Part shown: piece after piece, positions 49,969 to 64,000 of the stretch
Numbering within the stretch: the first letter of the stretch is position 1
How the letters are laid out: the number at the start of each line of letters is the position of its first letter
Assembly: GCA_000469685.2 (NCBI GenBank)
Contig: LS997563.1
Span: 45,957,151-46,021,150, forward strand
DNA from: Haemonchus contortus
Taxonomy: Eukaryota > Nematoda > Chromadorea > Rhabditida > Trichostrongylidae
Direction: 5' to 3'
DNA length: 64,000 nucleotides
Position numbers and translations under genes: made by a program
The notes under the pieces: generated by a model
What the model saw: the letters and a program-made list of their open reading frames with translations, nothing else
The model's database searches: none
Told to the model about the DNA's origin: nothing

Positions 49969-52900
49969 CTACATTGCACAGCGAAGAGCTGAAAAATAGA
50001 TCTGGAAGCGGTACCATTGTTCCCTCACCTCTGCAGTTCATCATGACTAATCTTTTGGGTTTCCACTCCAAAATGTGTTGCGACAGAACACCCTTCTTCG
50101 CAGACTGAATTACATTAGCAATTGATGAACGCATTTCGTGATCTGTATCAGAAGGACATACGGTTCCATGGATTCGCACTGAAAAACAGCTTATCGCAGG
50201 AAACTGCAAGGAAGACGCAGCATGATCGTTCCGACGATGCCCTCAGAATGCGAACAGTTCGCACGCGGGAGACCTTTAGTGTAGGACGAAATCGTGCTCA
50301 AACAGCTTCAGTTACTTCGGTTCTTTGTCGCGGATGGGGAATTCTTGGAGCTCGCTGAAAATATTTATAATTGACTGCTATCGGTTGCACAATACTTCGT
50401 GGGAACCCTGCTCATAGCCTCCCAGATGGAGCACGATTACCATAAAGTCATCTCGGGAAGAATCTTATCCCCAGGAAATTGAATTAATCTTTCGGAAACG
50501 CTATGTTGTAGAAGTCGCTAGAGTTACCCATTCTCGCAAATAAATTTAGAGAAAACCAAGATAATACTGCAGAATTCAAGAGTTTACCGAATAGAGGGGG
50601 GGGGGGGAGAGAAGGAAGAGGAGGAGGTTAATTTCGAACACTTGTAACAGCGCCTAGCCTATCGTCTTACTACCAATTACCCTCTCCTACTTAACACGGA
50701 AAGCTCATTTGGTTGAGTGGATATGACGATCCATTCGACTCGGTAGTATACCACTGGAATGGCTTGAAAAAAATTGCCTCCTACCCTCGTACCTCCTTAA
50801 CGCTTTTGTGCGGACTTCTATTTAAACACATACAATCCCATGTGCCTTACCATGACACAGAAGAAGAGTAATCAATGTTGGAGTAAAGAGAACAACGCCA
50901 AGTAGACTAATCTGTAGTTGCTATCGACTATGGGCACAGGAGTATTTAATTTCAATGGTCTGGAGCATGCCCAGTGGAGCAGTTACATTGAAGTAAGGGA
51001 AGAAATCGAAAAATCATCATTCAAGCTCCAAAAATTCTCATGGAATGGTCCTGCGCTTGATGAGTCTCCCCGATAAGTAATGTATTGTAATGACAACGTA
51101 GGAATAACATCAGTAAATGCTTACTGAATCTCTCCAGATTGGTCAGTGAACAAAGAGCTCGCCCATAACATAAATCAACTACATCACATTTGGATGAACA
51201 ACCTTGATAGTTCTCTAGGCCACCATAAGCCTTTTTTAGGAGCTCCAACCATATAGGCTTCTCTTTATTACTTAATCGTTCATCGCGAAGGATTGATTGC
51301 GTCCACTTAATCCCTCATAAAACCTATCGGGCCTGACATCACGTAAGAAATTTTCGAAAAAAGGAGTGTATTAATACCTAGCAGTGAAAGAAAATCAGTG
51401 CAGCCATTTCCAAAGGGAGAACAACCGATCTCAGGAATAATATGTCCTTCTATAGTGCGTAGGGTAGTATAAACTTCTACCCGTGAGCGTTTGCCTACAC
51501 AATGTCAGTCCGAAAGAAAATGAAATATAAATGAATTCGTTGCCCATACAGATAAGCGACAATGCGTTTGATCGTTTAGTCCCATCACTATACAATCACA
51601 GCATTTTCACCGATATTTGTCCCCATTTGGGACAACCCTGTGTAGTTTTGACCAACGCATACTGATCAGTTCAATTCTACTCAATCGAAAACCACAAATT
51701 TTTTGACTTCTGAACGCCAAGTGAGCCCGTAGGCTTGAGAACAAAGTGCTATGTTGCTTTCAGAAGCATTCTATTCAAACTAAGATAGCTGAAGGTAAAT
51801 AGAATATGAGAGGAAGTCGCTGACTATCAAAGGGCAAGGAGTTTCCGAGATAATGACCAAAAGAGGTTCTAGACCAACTCGGAGAACTAACGAGCATGTA
51901 TCCCCTGATTAATCCCATTCTTCCTGCTCAAATACAACGTACGTAAGAACTATGACTACTATACATGGGCCTCATCAACAAAACGTTGCCAACACCCATA
52001 CACCCATTATCGAGAGGATCATACCCAAAACATTCTCATTTAGAATAATGGGCTCCACTCAGTGCTCGCGATCTTACCTCAGTGGAAATTTTGAATGTAG
52101 AGCTGTTGGCATGACCGTTCTCCACAACTTCGAACACGAAGACCATTGTCAGATGCTTCAGAAATTATCACTGGCTTGTAGTTCCATCATTTCTTCTTCA
52201 GGGTGAATTCTGTCCAAGCAATTACATTGGCTTCGTGGGTACATCAAATTTCCTCGAATGATATACATGAGGATGCATTCATTCCTGGATCCGCTTTGCT
52301 TATTCGACACCTAGCCTGTTAACAGGTTTGAATAGTCGGTAGGACGAGCCAGAAGTAAAGATTCCCTTCAGTCCAGAGCATGAAACAAACACGCACACTT
52401 GCATACAGGAACCATGTACACTAGTGGAGAAATGAAGGAATTGCCAGAAACCGACACATAAACACAACCATCTAATACCAGATAAAGATAGGTTGTCATT
52501 GAGTACATTTGAAAGATTTACGTAAACAGGCGGAAATGCATAAAGTGACTCACTCAAACGGGTCTCTCTTGGACCAATACCTAATAGGAAAAGGCTACTT
52601 ACACATCAAGAGCTGTTTATATCTGTATTATAAGCACAGTATGCCTCCTGACTAGAAACTAACAATTTAACTCGTTGAACAAGCACCTAATTATTTAGAG
52701 CATTTTAAAGAAAAACAAGTGAGGCACAAGGGGGAAGCAAAATTCGACTTTTGTGCAGAGGGAGCATTTCAAATAGGCAAGTCCACCACACATACTAATG
52801 AAGAGTGACAATACTACGGAAACATACCAGTAATTCAATGCATCTTCAATTATTTGCCTTCTAATACCTTCTGAAACTGTCAGAAACAGCGAAAACAACA

Positions 52901-55828
52901 AAGCGACTCTTTGGAGTAGAATACCAAGTGGTACTCTGCATGCCGAAACTACTGATTAATTAATTAATCAACCATTTTGTTAGGCCAACTGGACTTTTTT
53001 TGCAAAAAATTCTGAAGGGAAACAAAACTATGGATGTGTGGTAGATTTCTTGTCTAATAAGAGAAAAATGGCCTGAAAGGTTGTGTGGTCGAAGCTCGCC
53101 TACGCCGTTTTCAGTAAACCCACGGAGAAAGAGCAACCATTGACGGCCAGTCAACCCACCCTCCAACGAGTGCCTGTACTGTAGCATCCTTTATTGTTTC
53201 TTCTTCAAGCTGCCCTCTGGATTCCACTTCAGCTTACTAATGGTAGATAGTCGCAGTTGCGACCGCCAAAACTCGGGCTCCGAAGAAAGGTTACCTGCTC
53301 GTAGACTCTTTTCTACACTCTTCTTCTTTTTGTTCTTACTGGGTAGCCCTTTCTTTCAACTGTAGCACTGATCGACGTCACTTCGTCGACAAAAGAAGGC
53401 TGCTATATCGGCAGATTGAATCTGTGGCAATTCCCGAAGAATAACTATACAAATGCACCAATGTAAGCTGACAACAGCTCCAGCTCCATCTGATGTGATC
53501 AATTGCTGCCAGCGAGACTAAGAGAGGGTCCTTGGAACCTAAAATTGCCTCTACCGGCTTCATTGATACGTGAAGGATGCAATCCACAGATTTTATAAGT
53601 TATTGAAAAAGCCGTAGGGGTCCGATTCGAAAAAGAATGAAGGCGATCATGGTAAAAATTTCCCAAGTACTTTAAAAACGCAGGGAGCCGACTATAATCA
53701 TCTATGTATTTTCAGTAAACTGAGGAAGGCTGAATCACCTCTGGAAACAAGACTTCACTTATGTTTTTTCCTCCGACGTAAGTAGTTGACTCCGTCACTT
53801 CCTGTTGCAATCTGAAGATATACACTGAGGTAGAAATGGAGATAACCCATTACATGCGTAGGCGAAATCAAAGGCACGCATGTAACATGCCTATTTTCGT
53901 AGGCCTTTCACGCCTACCGACGCGTTTTTTTTGGATTAGCTTCTTCCATATTTCTAAGCGAATGGACCTGTTTTGATAGATGTTGAAGGATTATAGGGCG
54001 CTCTGCATCTCAAGGAAATTGAAACGTGACAACAATTGTGGCCGCTATCAATTTGGTCAAGGAAGTAAGCACTGAAAAACATGAAAGAGCAAAGCGGCAA
54101 ATCTTTGGAGTGGGCAATGGCCTTTTTCAAGAGGTTGGGAAGGTCGAGGTCGAGGTGAGTACCACTAGTAAAAGCTGAGACGCGCGCAGTTTGATCAACG
54201 GTATCACTCAAGGAGAATTGCGGAAGGAAAAAAGGAATCAGCTTGATCAGAACCATGGGGTCGCTAATCATGACCTGGCATCTCTTGTGGCACATATGCG
54301 TCTAGTCAGTGGCCTAGCCGTAAAAGTGGAAACCCAGTGATCAACTTTGAGCCGCAGTATCAGGTAGCTCATGGAGAGTTAACTTACCAAACTCCAGAGG
54401 TATGAATCCAGGGAGCAAATGCCCAAAGACAGTCCTAAATCTCACGGGTTGTTGAGAAATTGTTCAGTCGTCGACAGAAAGAACTAGAAGGGAGAGCCAG
54501 AGCAGATCTTGCCAGAGACAGCAATTGACTCCAAGGGAGTCTGGACGATTCTAATTGGGTATCGATTTCATAGTGCATACGAGAATGATTTATGAACGGC
54601 CAACCAGCCTTGATATATTGATGGTGGTATCGCTTGATTCCCTTCCAGTTAGTGCAGCGAATTTAATCGGCCCAAAACCACGGCTGCAGGCATAAGGTGG
54701 CCCATAGCTCCAGCCAGTGTTCATTTTTATGTCTATCAACCTGATCTGAACTGGAAAGATGTAAAGATTACTTCTCTGGGATGAGGTTCTGGGGAGCAAG
54801 GAACGTGTAGGCAGCGGTGCCTCCCTCCTGAGTTTTCTCGACTTCCACGGTCCAAGGGCTTGGTCTGCAGGGTTCAAAATTTATAAAAGAATCAAACTAG
54901 GAGTAAAGCATTAGCAACGAAGAGTTGTAACGAACTCAGTGAAATTTCCAGGAGATTATCAGTAAGCGCAGGAGGGAGCTTGGGCTTCAATCAGCATCTA
55001 TGAAAGCCTTTCAAAACTAATCCGAAGATTTCAATAAACAAAACTATGTATCTCAGAGATCGTCTTAACGCTTTAGAACACTTTTCCTCATAGCAGAGCG
55101 TGCATTTTGAAAATGACTCTCAAGGTCGCTCATTCACTGACAGCCACATTTGCAGGGGATTCTCACATGACAGATTTCTATCCTTTTCTATTCCGTTTTT
55201 CACCAATGCAGAATGCCTATTTCTATTCCATTACCATCACAGCAAAACAGCTTTTGGAATTCATTTCGCAAAGCGGATTTCCGGTGCAGATGAAGAGGCG
55301 ATATGGAAGAAAGGAGTGTTAAACCAGCGACATGTACCGCATCCTACGTTCACAGGCAGGGATAAAATCCATGAGAACGAGATGGTCATGGTAGATGCCT
55401 CTCGTGAATGATTAAGGGCATCAGTTTATCTATATCTTTTGCATCATCGAAGGATAACTGCCTTCAGACCATTCTAGAGAAGCAGTTATTATTCTTTTTT
55501 TATTTGTTTTCCTACCGTTTACATGAGCGACAATCACACATGATTGCCCTTACTGCTTCTGATGGCTTACAAACAGTCCAGTTCACCAACTGACGGATTC
55601 CGGCATGAAAGCGTACAGCGTAGGCATTAAGCGTCAAAGCTCAAACAAGGGCAATTTTTCAAGCAACGTCAGTTCCGCTCACATAAAAAACCAACGTAAC
55701 ATACTAGCCAATTTTTCGCTGTCTATTTTTGGTTGAAAGATAAATTGTTCGGGCCCACCTGACGTTTTTTCCCATACCAATTCAAGTGCACGTGACAGCT
55801 CATTGAAAACGCCTTTCGAATGAAAGCA
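49969..55828 (-). CDS. Tentative chain of eight exons, unknown protein (3' part)
   Basis: Exon-like segments, each bounded by nematode-type splice sites with phases that join without conflict: 55828-55705, 52870-52828, 52580-52554, 52420-52399, 52155-52078, 51305-51125, 50178-50029, 49988-49969. They total 645 bases, 214 codons plus stop. Pieces include GVFNELSRALELVWEKTSG, GIRRQIIEDALNYW, TMVFVFEVVENGHANSSTF, GCSSKCDVVDLCYGRALC (regular cysteines) and SAKKGVLSQHILEWKPKRL. The best-bounded are the 43-base exon (GTTTCAG/GTATGT) and the 150-base one (TGTTTTTCAG/GTGAGG). The 22-base exon and the 40-base last intron are at the small limit. I recognise no family and I chose the segments by eye in AT-rich DNA, so chance agreement is possible. 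The 5' part would lie above 55.83 kb. Confidence 0.3.
50594..50607. repeat. G homopolymer tract
   Basis: A run of G residues followed by a purine-rich stretch (GAGAGAAGGAAGAGGAGGAGG), the longest such tract in this part of the window. Confidence 0.8.
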
Positions 55829-58800
55829 CTGACAAGGTACTGTTGACCAAATAGGGCTGCTCCTCTCTCTGTTGGTCAGAGGCACGACTAAGTGTGTCTG
55901 CTGGTGTGTCGTTGTTTGTTCGTTTGTTTGTTTGTGCGCGTGCGTGTATGTGCATGTACCAGTGTGGGTGTTTGTCCAGAAATTGGCCCTGTCCCCCTGG
56001 ACGTGGTGCGTTTAACTTTGTAAGGGGTACAGGCAGCAAGATGGAAACAATGATAGTGGGGGAGAGGAAGTGGTAATAACTGATGAGAAGTGATAGGAAT
56101 CTCAGAAGGCGAGAGTCATTGAAACAATTCGCCCTACACCTTGAAAGTGGGCCATTAGCAGCTTTGCATGTGATTTCTGCAACGACGGATCATGAGCGAT
56201 TGATGAGAGCAACTAATAACAACTGATAAGGACTGTTAAGGATCATAGGTAGCGAGAGCACTAAGCATCAGATACGATCGATTCGGGCCAACTGCGAATC
56301 GTTTAGACATTGGTGGATGATGTAGGGTATGAAGTATCGTGAATGGCTGGTAAATCGGACTGATAACAACTGATACGGGATGGTAACGGGAGTTGGAATG
56401 AACGAGCTGATGAGTCACTTCCCCCTCTCTAACCAACGCTGGGGCCTTTCTGTGTTGGTGTGCTATGTAGGATGTGCCTAGATTACAGCTACGGACAGCA
56501 TCGAATGTTTGCAGCTCAAAGAGACCTTAGAAGGCGAAGATCCTGATCACTTTCATATTTACGCTGTAACCTCGACGCTTTTGTATGTTTCACACGATAG
56601 GTGGGGTAGATACACCAAGTAAGCAAAGAATGTGCCAAGTTTGAGAAGTAAAAGGTCCGCCACCAGGAAGCGTAGACCTCATTGTTGGTTTTGAGGCTAC
56701 TTCTGGTTGTAGATTGGCAGTTACAAACAGATGAAATAACACATAAACGCAACGCGAGTTTGCATTCTGACATCCAGAACAGGATATTACCTAAATGTAT
56801 TCCAGGGCTGTCTAGGCTTTTCAAGAGCGTTGGCGATGAAATTTTTCAGGGGATAGAGTGCAATGTATGACTCATGTATGTAAGTCAAATGAGATGAGCA
56901 GAGCATTCACTCAAACACCAAACTAATTGTAGCTGGCTTGAGAGTGAAAAAAGGAGTAAGAATAAGAAAATAGGAGCGGAGAATAGGGAAAACGGGATTA
57001 TGATCGGCTAGATGAGCGTAGTTGTGACTAAGAGATAGAAACGAGAGAATCACTTTAAACCCTATCTCCAACCTCATTCACCTCCATAATTCTAGAGATT
57101 TATGCTGAAAACGAAGACTGTTTTTCGTGATGGAATTAACGAGACCAACGAGTCTGGTTTATTGAGATGTGGTCTGCTGAAGAGCCGAGTGTTCACGTCG
57201 GCATCAGCTATCCGAGAATATCAATTAGTGTGAAAACTTGAGAATCTGAACTAAATGTTTACTAATTGAAGAGATGATTTACCAACAGTTCTAGTCATTC
57301 CATAGTCTGATCCTTCAGCATAGGCAAGCAACGAATAATGCTAAGCTACTCAATTGTGGAGTCCGCGACACAATTGTAGACTCTCTCTCAACTCCGCCAA
57401 TCAAAGGAACCAGGTCGTAGATTGGAAAAAATAATGAAAATGGTTGAAGCCAGATCATATCCCCAGTTCGAGAACAGGGAACTATAAAGTAATGTTCTAT
57501 TAACCACTGGATCCGTTGAAAAAGGGGGCCTTACTCGAAAAGAGCTCCCTATCTGATATGGATGCAACTCACAATCATCCATTTCGTAACGGTTACCTAT
57601 GTGGTGATGACTACTTCGTATCAGCAATTACTAAGGGAGCTTTGTTTAGCAGGAAACACAATCTTAGGTGTTTCCTTTAGAAAATGAGTTCATTGGGACT
57701 ATGGTGGATATGAAAAAAGTCATTCTTGATTCATTTTCCACTGGAAAACAGCTCAATCATAACAAAAGTTTGCTGGTCAGAAAACAAGGAAGCAAAAATG
57801 AAAAAGGGTAAAAAGCTGGGGTTGGGCTCCTCATAAGGTACATAATAAGTTCATTTCTAATCAAACATATATCCTAATGAGAATCCGACAATGCACACCC
57901 CAAGGGAAAATGAAATATTCATAGAGAGGACTACTCCTTTCAAGCGACTTACTACCTCTACATCAGCTCTCAACCGGGGATTAAAGTCACGGAGGAATGA
58001 GCTCTACAGAACTAGCCTTTAATTTTCTTATACATGCGCTGCAGCAGCCAAGAAGCTACCACCATTTTGCGGGATCCTAGGCTTGGATGCTTCAACGCAT
58101 CTGTAGTCACCATACTGTAGAAAGGATAAGCTCACTCATATCCATATAAAGTCCTTGGTTTCCGATTTTTGTGTTCTGTACTAGTGAATCCAGATCCTTC
58201 AGAACACTCAAAATGAGAAAAACGAGCCCTGTCAGACCTGACAGAATCTATAGCAATTAAGTGTTCAAATGGGTGTGGGACAGGATTGGAGGAGAAAGGT
58301 AGCAGTGCTTGTCAAAGAGAAAAAAGTTAAGCATTCTTGCCACAATATGAAAGGATTATACTTGCCAGACAAGCAAATCAAAGTTCTACTTCAGTTGGAG
58401 CATTTTCACACGGACAAGGACTGAAATATAATTCCCACGGCTAATGCATGGATGGAACTTGGATCGAATGTGGCGTAACCGACTGATATTTACCCAGATG
58501 ATGTTTGTCGCATGGTGATTGAATTACGTGGAAAAACATCTCATTTGAAGATAAATACCTTCCATTGTATCTACCATAGATCAGATAGACTCCAACTTCA
58601 AATAATTGAAAACGAAAAATATTTTCCAGCTCCGGTTTATGAGGTAGGCTTGGAAACAATGCAGCAGTTGGATTGAGTCCAAACGGGGCCGTTATCCCAC
58701 GTACGGCATGGGATCAAAGCCGCCTGAGCCAAACAAGTCTGCCATACCTCAGATTTCGATAACATGGTAATAGGAATGTCTGGGAAGTTCAAAGTCATGT

Positions 58801-61800
58801 GCTCAACATGGTCTTCTGTCTGTTTTATGGGGATCTACCGAGTTGAGGTTGTGAAAGAAAAAGGAACTGAGGAAGGTCAACACCGTACTTCATGAACGGC
58901 TCTGTCTTCCAAAGTTGTTCGCTTTAAGCTTTGCGATCCACCGGAATGACAGGGAAACCTTGGAATTTAATCAAGCTTTACTTCAAAAAGAGCAACACTG
59001 GATTCTGTAACTGCAGCATCGTAGGCTGGTAGAATAGGTAAAGAGTAAATGGATGTGATGGTTTAATCGAATTTTTCAAACTGATAGTACCATCCAAATT
59101 TATCAGTCAAGAGTCGCCTTTCTACTTTCAAACAAGCCTTTTCCATCCAGGAAACTCTGGGGGATAGATGAATGCCCATAGACAAAAAAGTGTCCTCCAT
59201 TTTATTCATGGAGAATTTTATTTTTTTCTTAAATTTCTCATAGAAAGGAGTGATCACAATCAAAAATATTCGAAAAAAAGGTACGAAATAATATATCGCA
59301 AATCGTCCGGCAATATTCGAATTTTGTCCTACACTTGTGGCTACTCGAGTAATTTCAAATTTGGCGGTGGTAAATTTGTATCCGAGACATATAAGTAGGA
59401 CCTCTGAGAATGGAGATCTATCGAGCTGAACATGCGAGTATCTTGCCATCATGAGTGTCTTGGGTACCGAAATTGAAGAGTTCAACGGAACATGTTGCTC
59501 GACAGCGATAATGAAGCTCCCAGTAGTTTGTATGGGGCGATATGGCTCCTGCGGTTTTTCTTGACACTGATGGTTTTTATACTGGAATCTTTGATGATGA
59601 CTATGACGAAGATGACTTTGGCCTTTGTTTACAGATATATGTACTGCAGTCCATTTGAAAATCTGGCCACTGACCTATACTCTGTTTGTGAGGAAGACAT
59701 TTAAATGGTATATTCGACAAATTTTTCACCTCATAACCCAGAGTGCCCTAGTCAATACATGGCTTTTGTATTGCAAGACGATCGAGAAAATCTGAATTCA
59801 TCACTCCAAGCAGCTAATTGTTGACAACTTACTGTACAAGAACTTCAACGACACACCGATAAGCAGTTCGAGAACACGAAAGTGGAAGCTGGTAACCGAT
59901 CCAAATACGAAGGCTAAAGACAGACGGTTCTGCTTCGAATGCTACAGCATTCTGCAACACTAGGGAGGTCGACCCCGAGGTGCCGGGCCAAGAGGACTAC
60001 TTGGCAAGGTAAAATGCAGCAAATGCCATAAATGTTATTATTCATGTTCTTCCCAAACAATTCGTTATTTTATTTATAAAAGAAGTGAAGTATTAGTTTT
60101 AGAATTCATTTGATAGCTGGTAGATTCAGGACACTTGTAAGCTGAAACTAAAAATCTGCAAAAAAAAAACGTGACGGGTAAGCACATCTTGATTTGAACA
60201 GTATACCGTCGCGCAGTACTGAGGGACATCGTCCCAAGAGACAGAAGCGCTGTCGCTCACCATTGAACGACATTGTCATCAATGTGTCAAGAACGACAGA
60301 CGAAGTGCATCAAAGCTATCCGGGCAGAAGTTATCTACGTTAGTGACAAAAGTAGAGGAAAAGGGAGATTCCAGAGTAAGTTTAATTATGAACAGAATAG
60401 AGTATAGCGTCAGAGTCAAGGAGGGAGTCACACTGATGGTATACGGTTTAGTGGATCGATTCCAACACCGTGCTCGGTACTCGTTCCTCCCAGGGCAAAT
60501 GATAGACCTCCTGTGTGATAGGACGATCAAAACAACAACCCATTCACCCAGCGCATTAACAGTACATTGTTCGGTACTTCTATACATAATTCTGAGTGAA
60601 AGTAAAATCCTTTAGTACTATGAAAAACTCGACCATCTGCAATTGATTCTCTAGTTATTTTTAGAACTAAGTTTGCTTTTTCTCGAACAGTCCATTCTTT
60701 TGGGAGGGCTAGGTGGTGGGGTCAAAAATAGCGTACACCCCTTATGGGCAGAATGCGGTAGGGTTCTACCCAGACCTCAAAAAATTTCTGTCCTCAAAGA
60801 AGGGGGAAAGATCATCGTCCTCAAAGAACGAGTAGAGCATTAGTGCAAAAAACAATCCGCTGTTAATGAACTGTTTTTCGCCAGTAATTGCACAGCAAGA
60901 AATTGTCGACTGAGAAAGTACTGCTTCTACATTTCTTAGTCTCTTTCCTAGTCTAACAGTCTAGGATCCGGTCGACGAATTGCACAGATCATTTTTGATT
61001 GAAGCTATAGAAACTCCTCAAGCAATGGGAAACTTTAATTTATATCTCAGTTCTTAAAGGCTATTTCGCCTCAATAATCTCATTATAGCCGAACTCGATA
61101 AGTTAGTTGCAAACGGAAAGTAGCAGGCGTATGGTGCTGAGAAGGGTAAGAAAACGGGCTGTACAAGTCAACTACAGTGGGAAGGTTAGGTTGTGGGTCA
61201 ATTGTGTGTAACAATCTTATCCTCTTCTCCTATTAATGGGCTCCCTACTTGGTTCAGCTGGCCACCGTGGTGTTGGCTGGTGGAGAAGGAGAAGAAGGGG
61301 TACGATATGGCTAACTCGGTTTACTCCCTATTCTTGAGGGACATGCCGGACGACGTAGAGAAGCTCTCAAGCAGACCACCGGTAGATCTGCGTCCTCAAA
61401 TCGAACTGATCCCATTTCAGTGCTATGCTGTTACTAACAGATACTGCATGGCCATTCTTCGTTGACAGAAACTGTATGAAGTGCGCAGGAGTGCCAAAAT
61501 CTATTCCGTACCCTGGTTGCAGAGTTCTGACGGAGTACGAGTTTTCAATCAGGAGGCACCTAACAGTCACATTCTAACAATAGTAGTCTTGAAAACAGAA
61601 AACAAAAAATCTTGAAAACATCTACAGTGTAAGACCAATCACGTGCTGCTACGAGGACTACACGCAGACCATCATCAGAAACAGACGGCTCAACCCTCTT
61701 AACCCTCCGATCTGTAGAAAAATACTCGAGTCGTCGCCACACATTTATAATGCAAACATCGAATAGTTACTACCACTTGGAAAAAACGAGGCTAGAAAAA

Positions 61801-64000
61801 AATCTTATATCGATTCCCGAGAAAACATTCACGAACACATTAATGGTAAAAAAGGAAAATACGTTCGTATAACCTACAAATGTACACCGTCATTCAAATA
61901 AAAAAAAAACAAGTCATCAATAAAATCATAGTCAGCGATCCACAAAGTGACTTCATATCGATAAATTCGATTACAAACAATTCCCGATAAGGATTACAAA
62001 TAAAATTAGGATTCGAAAACAGTTGGAAAGCCGGGTAATAATCACGCAAATCATGCAGTATGATCAATTGCCATTAAACGCTACCCCGAGATACTATCAA
62101 AGAGAACCGGGCCCTTGGCGAAACCCTTTTCAGGGTTTAGAAATACTTTTGCAAAGACATAGCGTCAAACTTAAACCACATTCTGTATAACTAAGCATAC
62201 TTTAGAAAGCGGCCTCAAAAAAGTCCAAACCGTGGAACTATCACAGCTATACTTTACCATGAACACTTATAGACAAATGGGAAACTACTTGTAAGTGAGC
62301 TCACCATTGAACGTTTCTCGAAGAGATAGTTCAAAAACCACATTTAGTAGAGTCGTTGACTGAGCAAGGCTAATGCTTCTTCATTAACTTTCTGATACGA
62401 CCTCAGTGAGGCATTGCGTGGGCCTCGTGAAAAAAGCACGGCCAGAGTGCCCCTTTTTTGCCCTAGTGACAAGCCTCTGATGAAACGATTCAGCTGAATG
62501 ATGCCAACAACATGAGATATGATCTTTCTTAATGTCTACCCTCTTATTGCAGTGCGAATGATTAGCATATAAGTGAGTTTCTAAGACTACAAGCACTCCT
62601 AAATCTTCGCCCTTTCCGTTATTAAACATCTCTCGGAAGCATGCCCCACTACACAGAAAGTGCGACCAAAATCTAGTTTTGCTGGATAACCGGAGGAAAA
62701 ATTTCTCGGAATAACTGATTTTTTCACAAAATACCACTAATGTCAACAGTTCTTATACTAAAACGTAACAAATTATGGCCAGGGTTTGTGTGATTCACTT
62801 TTAAAACAAATAAATTAGTAAGCACGGAGAAACTGTTGAAAACAAAATCACGAAGGTTACTAGGCACAGAGATGATCCCATGGAGAAACGCAAGGTGGAC
62901 CAGAGAGAAGATATCCTCTATTACTACACAGTTCTGCTTAATAGGCAAGAGAAAAGAAACAAATTACAGGTAACGTGCCAGTCACAGTGATGGGTAAGCG
63001 ATGCAATGGGAAACCAGAAGCGTATGTCTCATCCCATTAGGAAAAAATAAGGACACCGAAATAAAGGAAACACTGGATGACGAGAAGATATGGACAACGG
63101 CCAGAAACTTAGAAGAGCTTTCCGTATAAAGGTTCGAATCTAATTACCAGAAAGCAAGCCTCCTTTGAAGTGGCACGGCTCAACCGAACAAATTATACAT
63201 TGCTTAAACACTCCGTTATCCTTAACAGAACACTAGAGAACCAAGAGTATTGCCAGACTCTATCCATGCTGTATACAAACCCTAGTGACTAATTTAAACA
63301 TTATATATGATATAGTTAGTCTAGAGTAACGTCGGCGATGGCGACGATATGTATGCCAGCGAAGTCGGAGATTGGAAGTGCACCGTGTATTAGTATCAAA
63401 ACAAACTTAATAAAGGAAAATAGAAACAATACAACGTACACGTCGAAAGTAACCAAAAAATAGCAGCAAACAGTGCAGCACATACAGCCAAAGTCCACGG
63501 CTACCGGAAACATTAGGAAGGGTTCAACAAGATAGCAAAGCTTAGTACCTCAGCTTCTAGTGCATCGTGCTTAGCTTTCACGTAATTGTTCGACAAGGGC
63601 CGCAACATGGCTTCGTGAAAAGTAGCGGAAGCTCGAACTGATGCTGACTACTTTAGTGCATTGACGTAGACCTGAACGAGCCCTGATAGTTTCTGTTTGC
63701 AGAATAATGCTGAGGTTAGTGGTTGCCAATATGAAAATGTAACAATAAATACTTACAAAGGGAACGATAATCTGCTGATACCAGCATCACCAAACTTGGT
63801 TAAAACTCTGCTGATTTCGGCTCAATATACTTCGCACATCTGATGTAAACCGTAATGCATCGAGGAATGGTAATAAATTTAATAAACACGTGTCCGACGG
63901 ATCCGAAAACCATGAAGGAATCGGAATCGCGTTCTCTGCAATACATTACTAAACCCATAAAACCAACCGTCGATGTCCAAATTCAAAGAAAACAGAGAAT
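55829..64000. other. Right end, no recognisable gene
   Basis: Apart from a TTTG/GTGC-rich simple repeat near 55914-55960, no element or known gene was recognised. Several minus-strand frames near the edge (63571-63962) have splice-like borders. However, two different frames compete over the same bases, so none is called. A plus frame at 61193-61465 and a minus frame at 62384-62746 show no family motifs. Confidence 0.4.

Noticed and set aside
50200..50358. Plus-strand terminal exon candidate (RTRETFSVGRNRAQTASVTS, ending WGILGAR)
   Set aside because: Acceptor present but no upstream exon or homology, and it conflicts with the minus-strand exon chain through the same place.
54590..54877. 95-codon minus frame containing NTGWSYGPPYACSRGFGPIK
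   Set aside because: Two frames over the same bases look equally coding, and no phase-compatible donor follows; treated as chance.

Overview
The window looks like nuclear DNA of a nematode, most likely a strongylid (hookworm-like) worm. Two kinds of evidence support this. Genes are split into many short exons with TTTCAG-type acceptors, and several start codons lie only 2-5 bases after an acceptor-like site, the usual sign of spliced-leader trans-splicing. The encoded proteins are ordinary metazoan ones, and the spacer DNA is full of decayed mobile elements. The species cannot be fixed from the sequence alone.

Left part (about 0.44-21.7 kb): a direct tandem duplication of roughly 10-11 kb. 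Each unit carries a complete 17-exon gene for the 1,4-alpha-glucan (glycogen) branching enzyme on the plus strand (3699-9671 and 14562-20977), plus about 3-4 kb of homologous upstream spacer. Every exon pair has the same length except the last. Both reading frames are intact and predict 677 and 674 residues. The second unit has gained a 525-bp TA-flanked inverted-repeat element and an extra tRNA-derived SINE.

Middle (21.9-29.9 kb): a complete 22-exon gene on the minus strand for the V-ATPase V0 subunit a (866 residues), convergent with the second branching-enzyme copy. Its introns hold a 1292-bp mariner-type element and a 15-bp perfect hairpin.

At 32.7-33.0 kb (minus) and 38.6-38.9 kb (plus) lies a divergent pair of related small genes for secreted Gly/Met/Phe-rich peptides. 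Each has a signal peptide, a Lys-Arg site and a Trp-Gly-Trp-Gly-Arg C-terminus. Between them are a second mariner-type element (1287 bp) nested inside a SINE and three more SINE cop­ies.

Right part (39-64 kb): mostly non-coding or unrecognised sequence. I report a candidate signal-peptide exon (45.2 kb) and a phase-consistent chain of eight exon-like segments (50.0-55.8 kb, minus). The chain has no recognisable family and stays tentative. The certain genes are housekeeping: glycogen branching and proton pumping. No operon or shared pathway links them.
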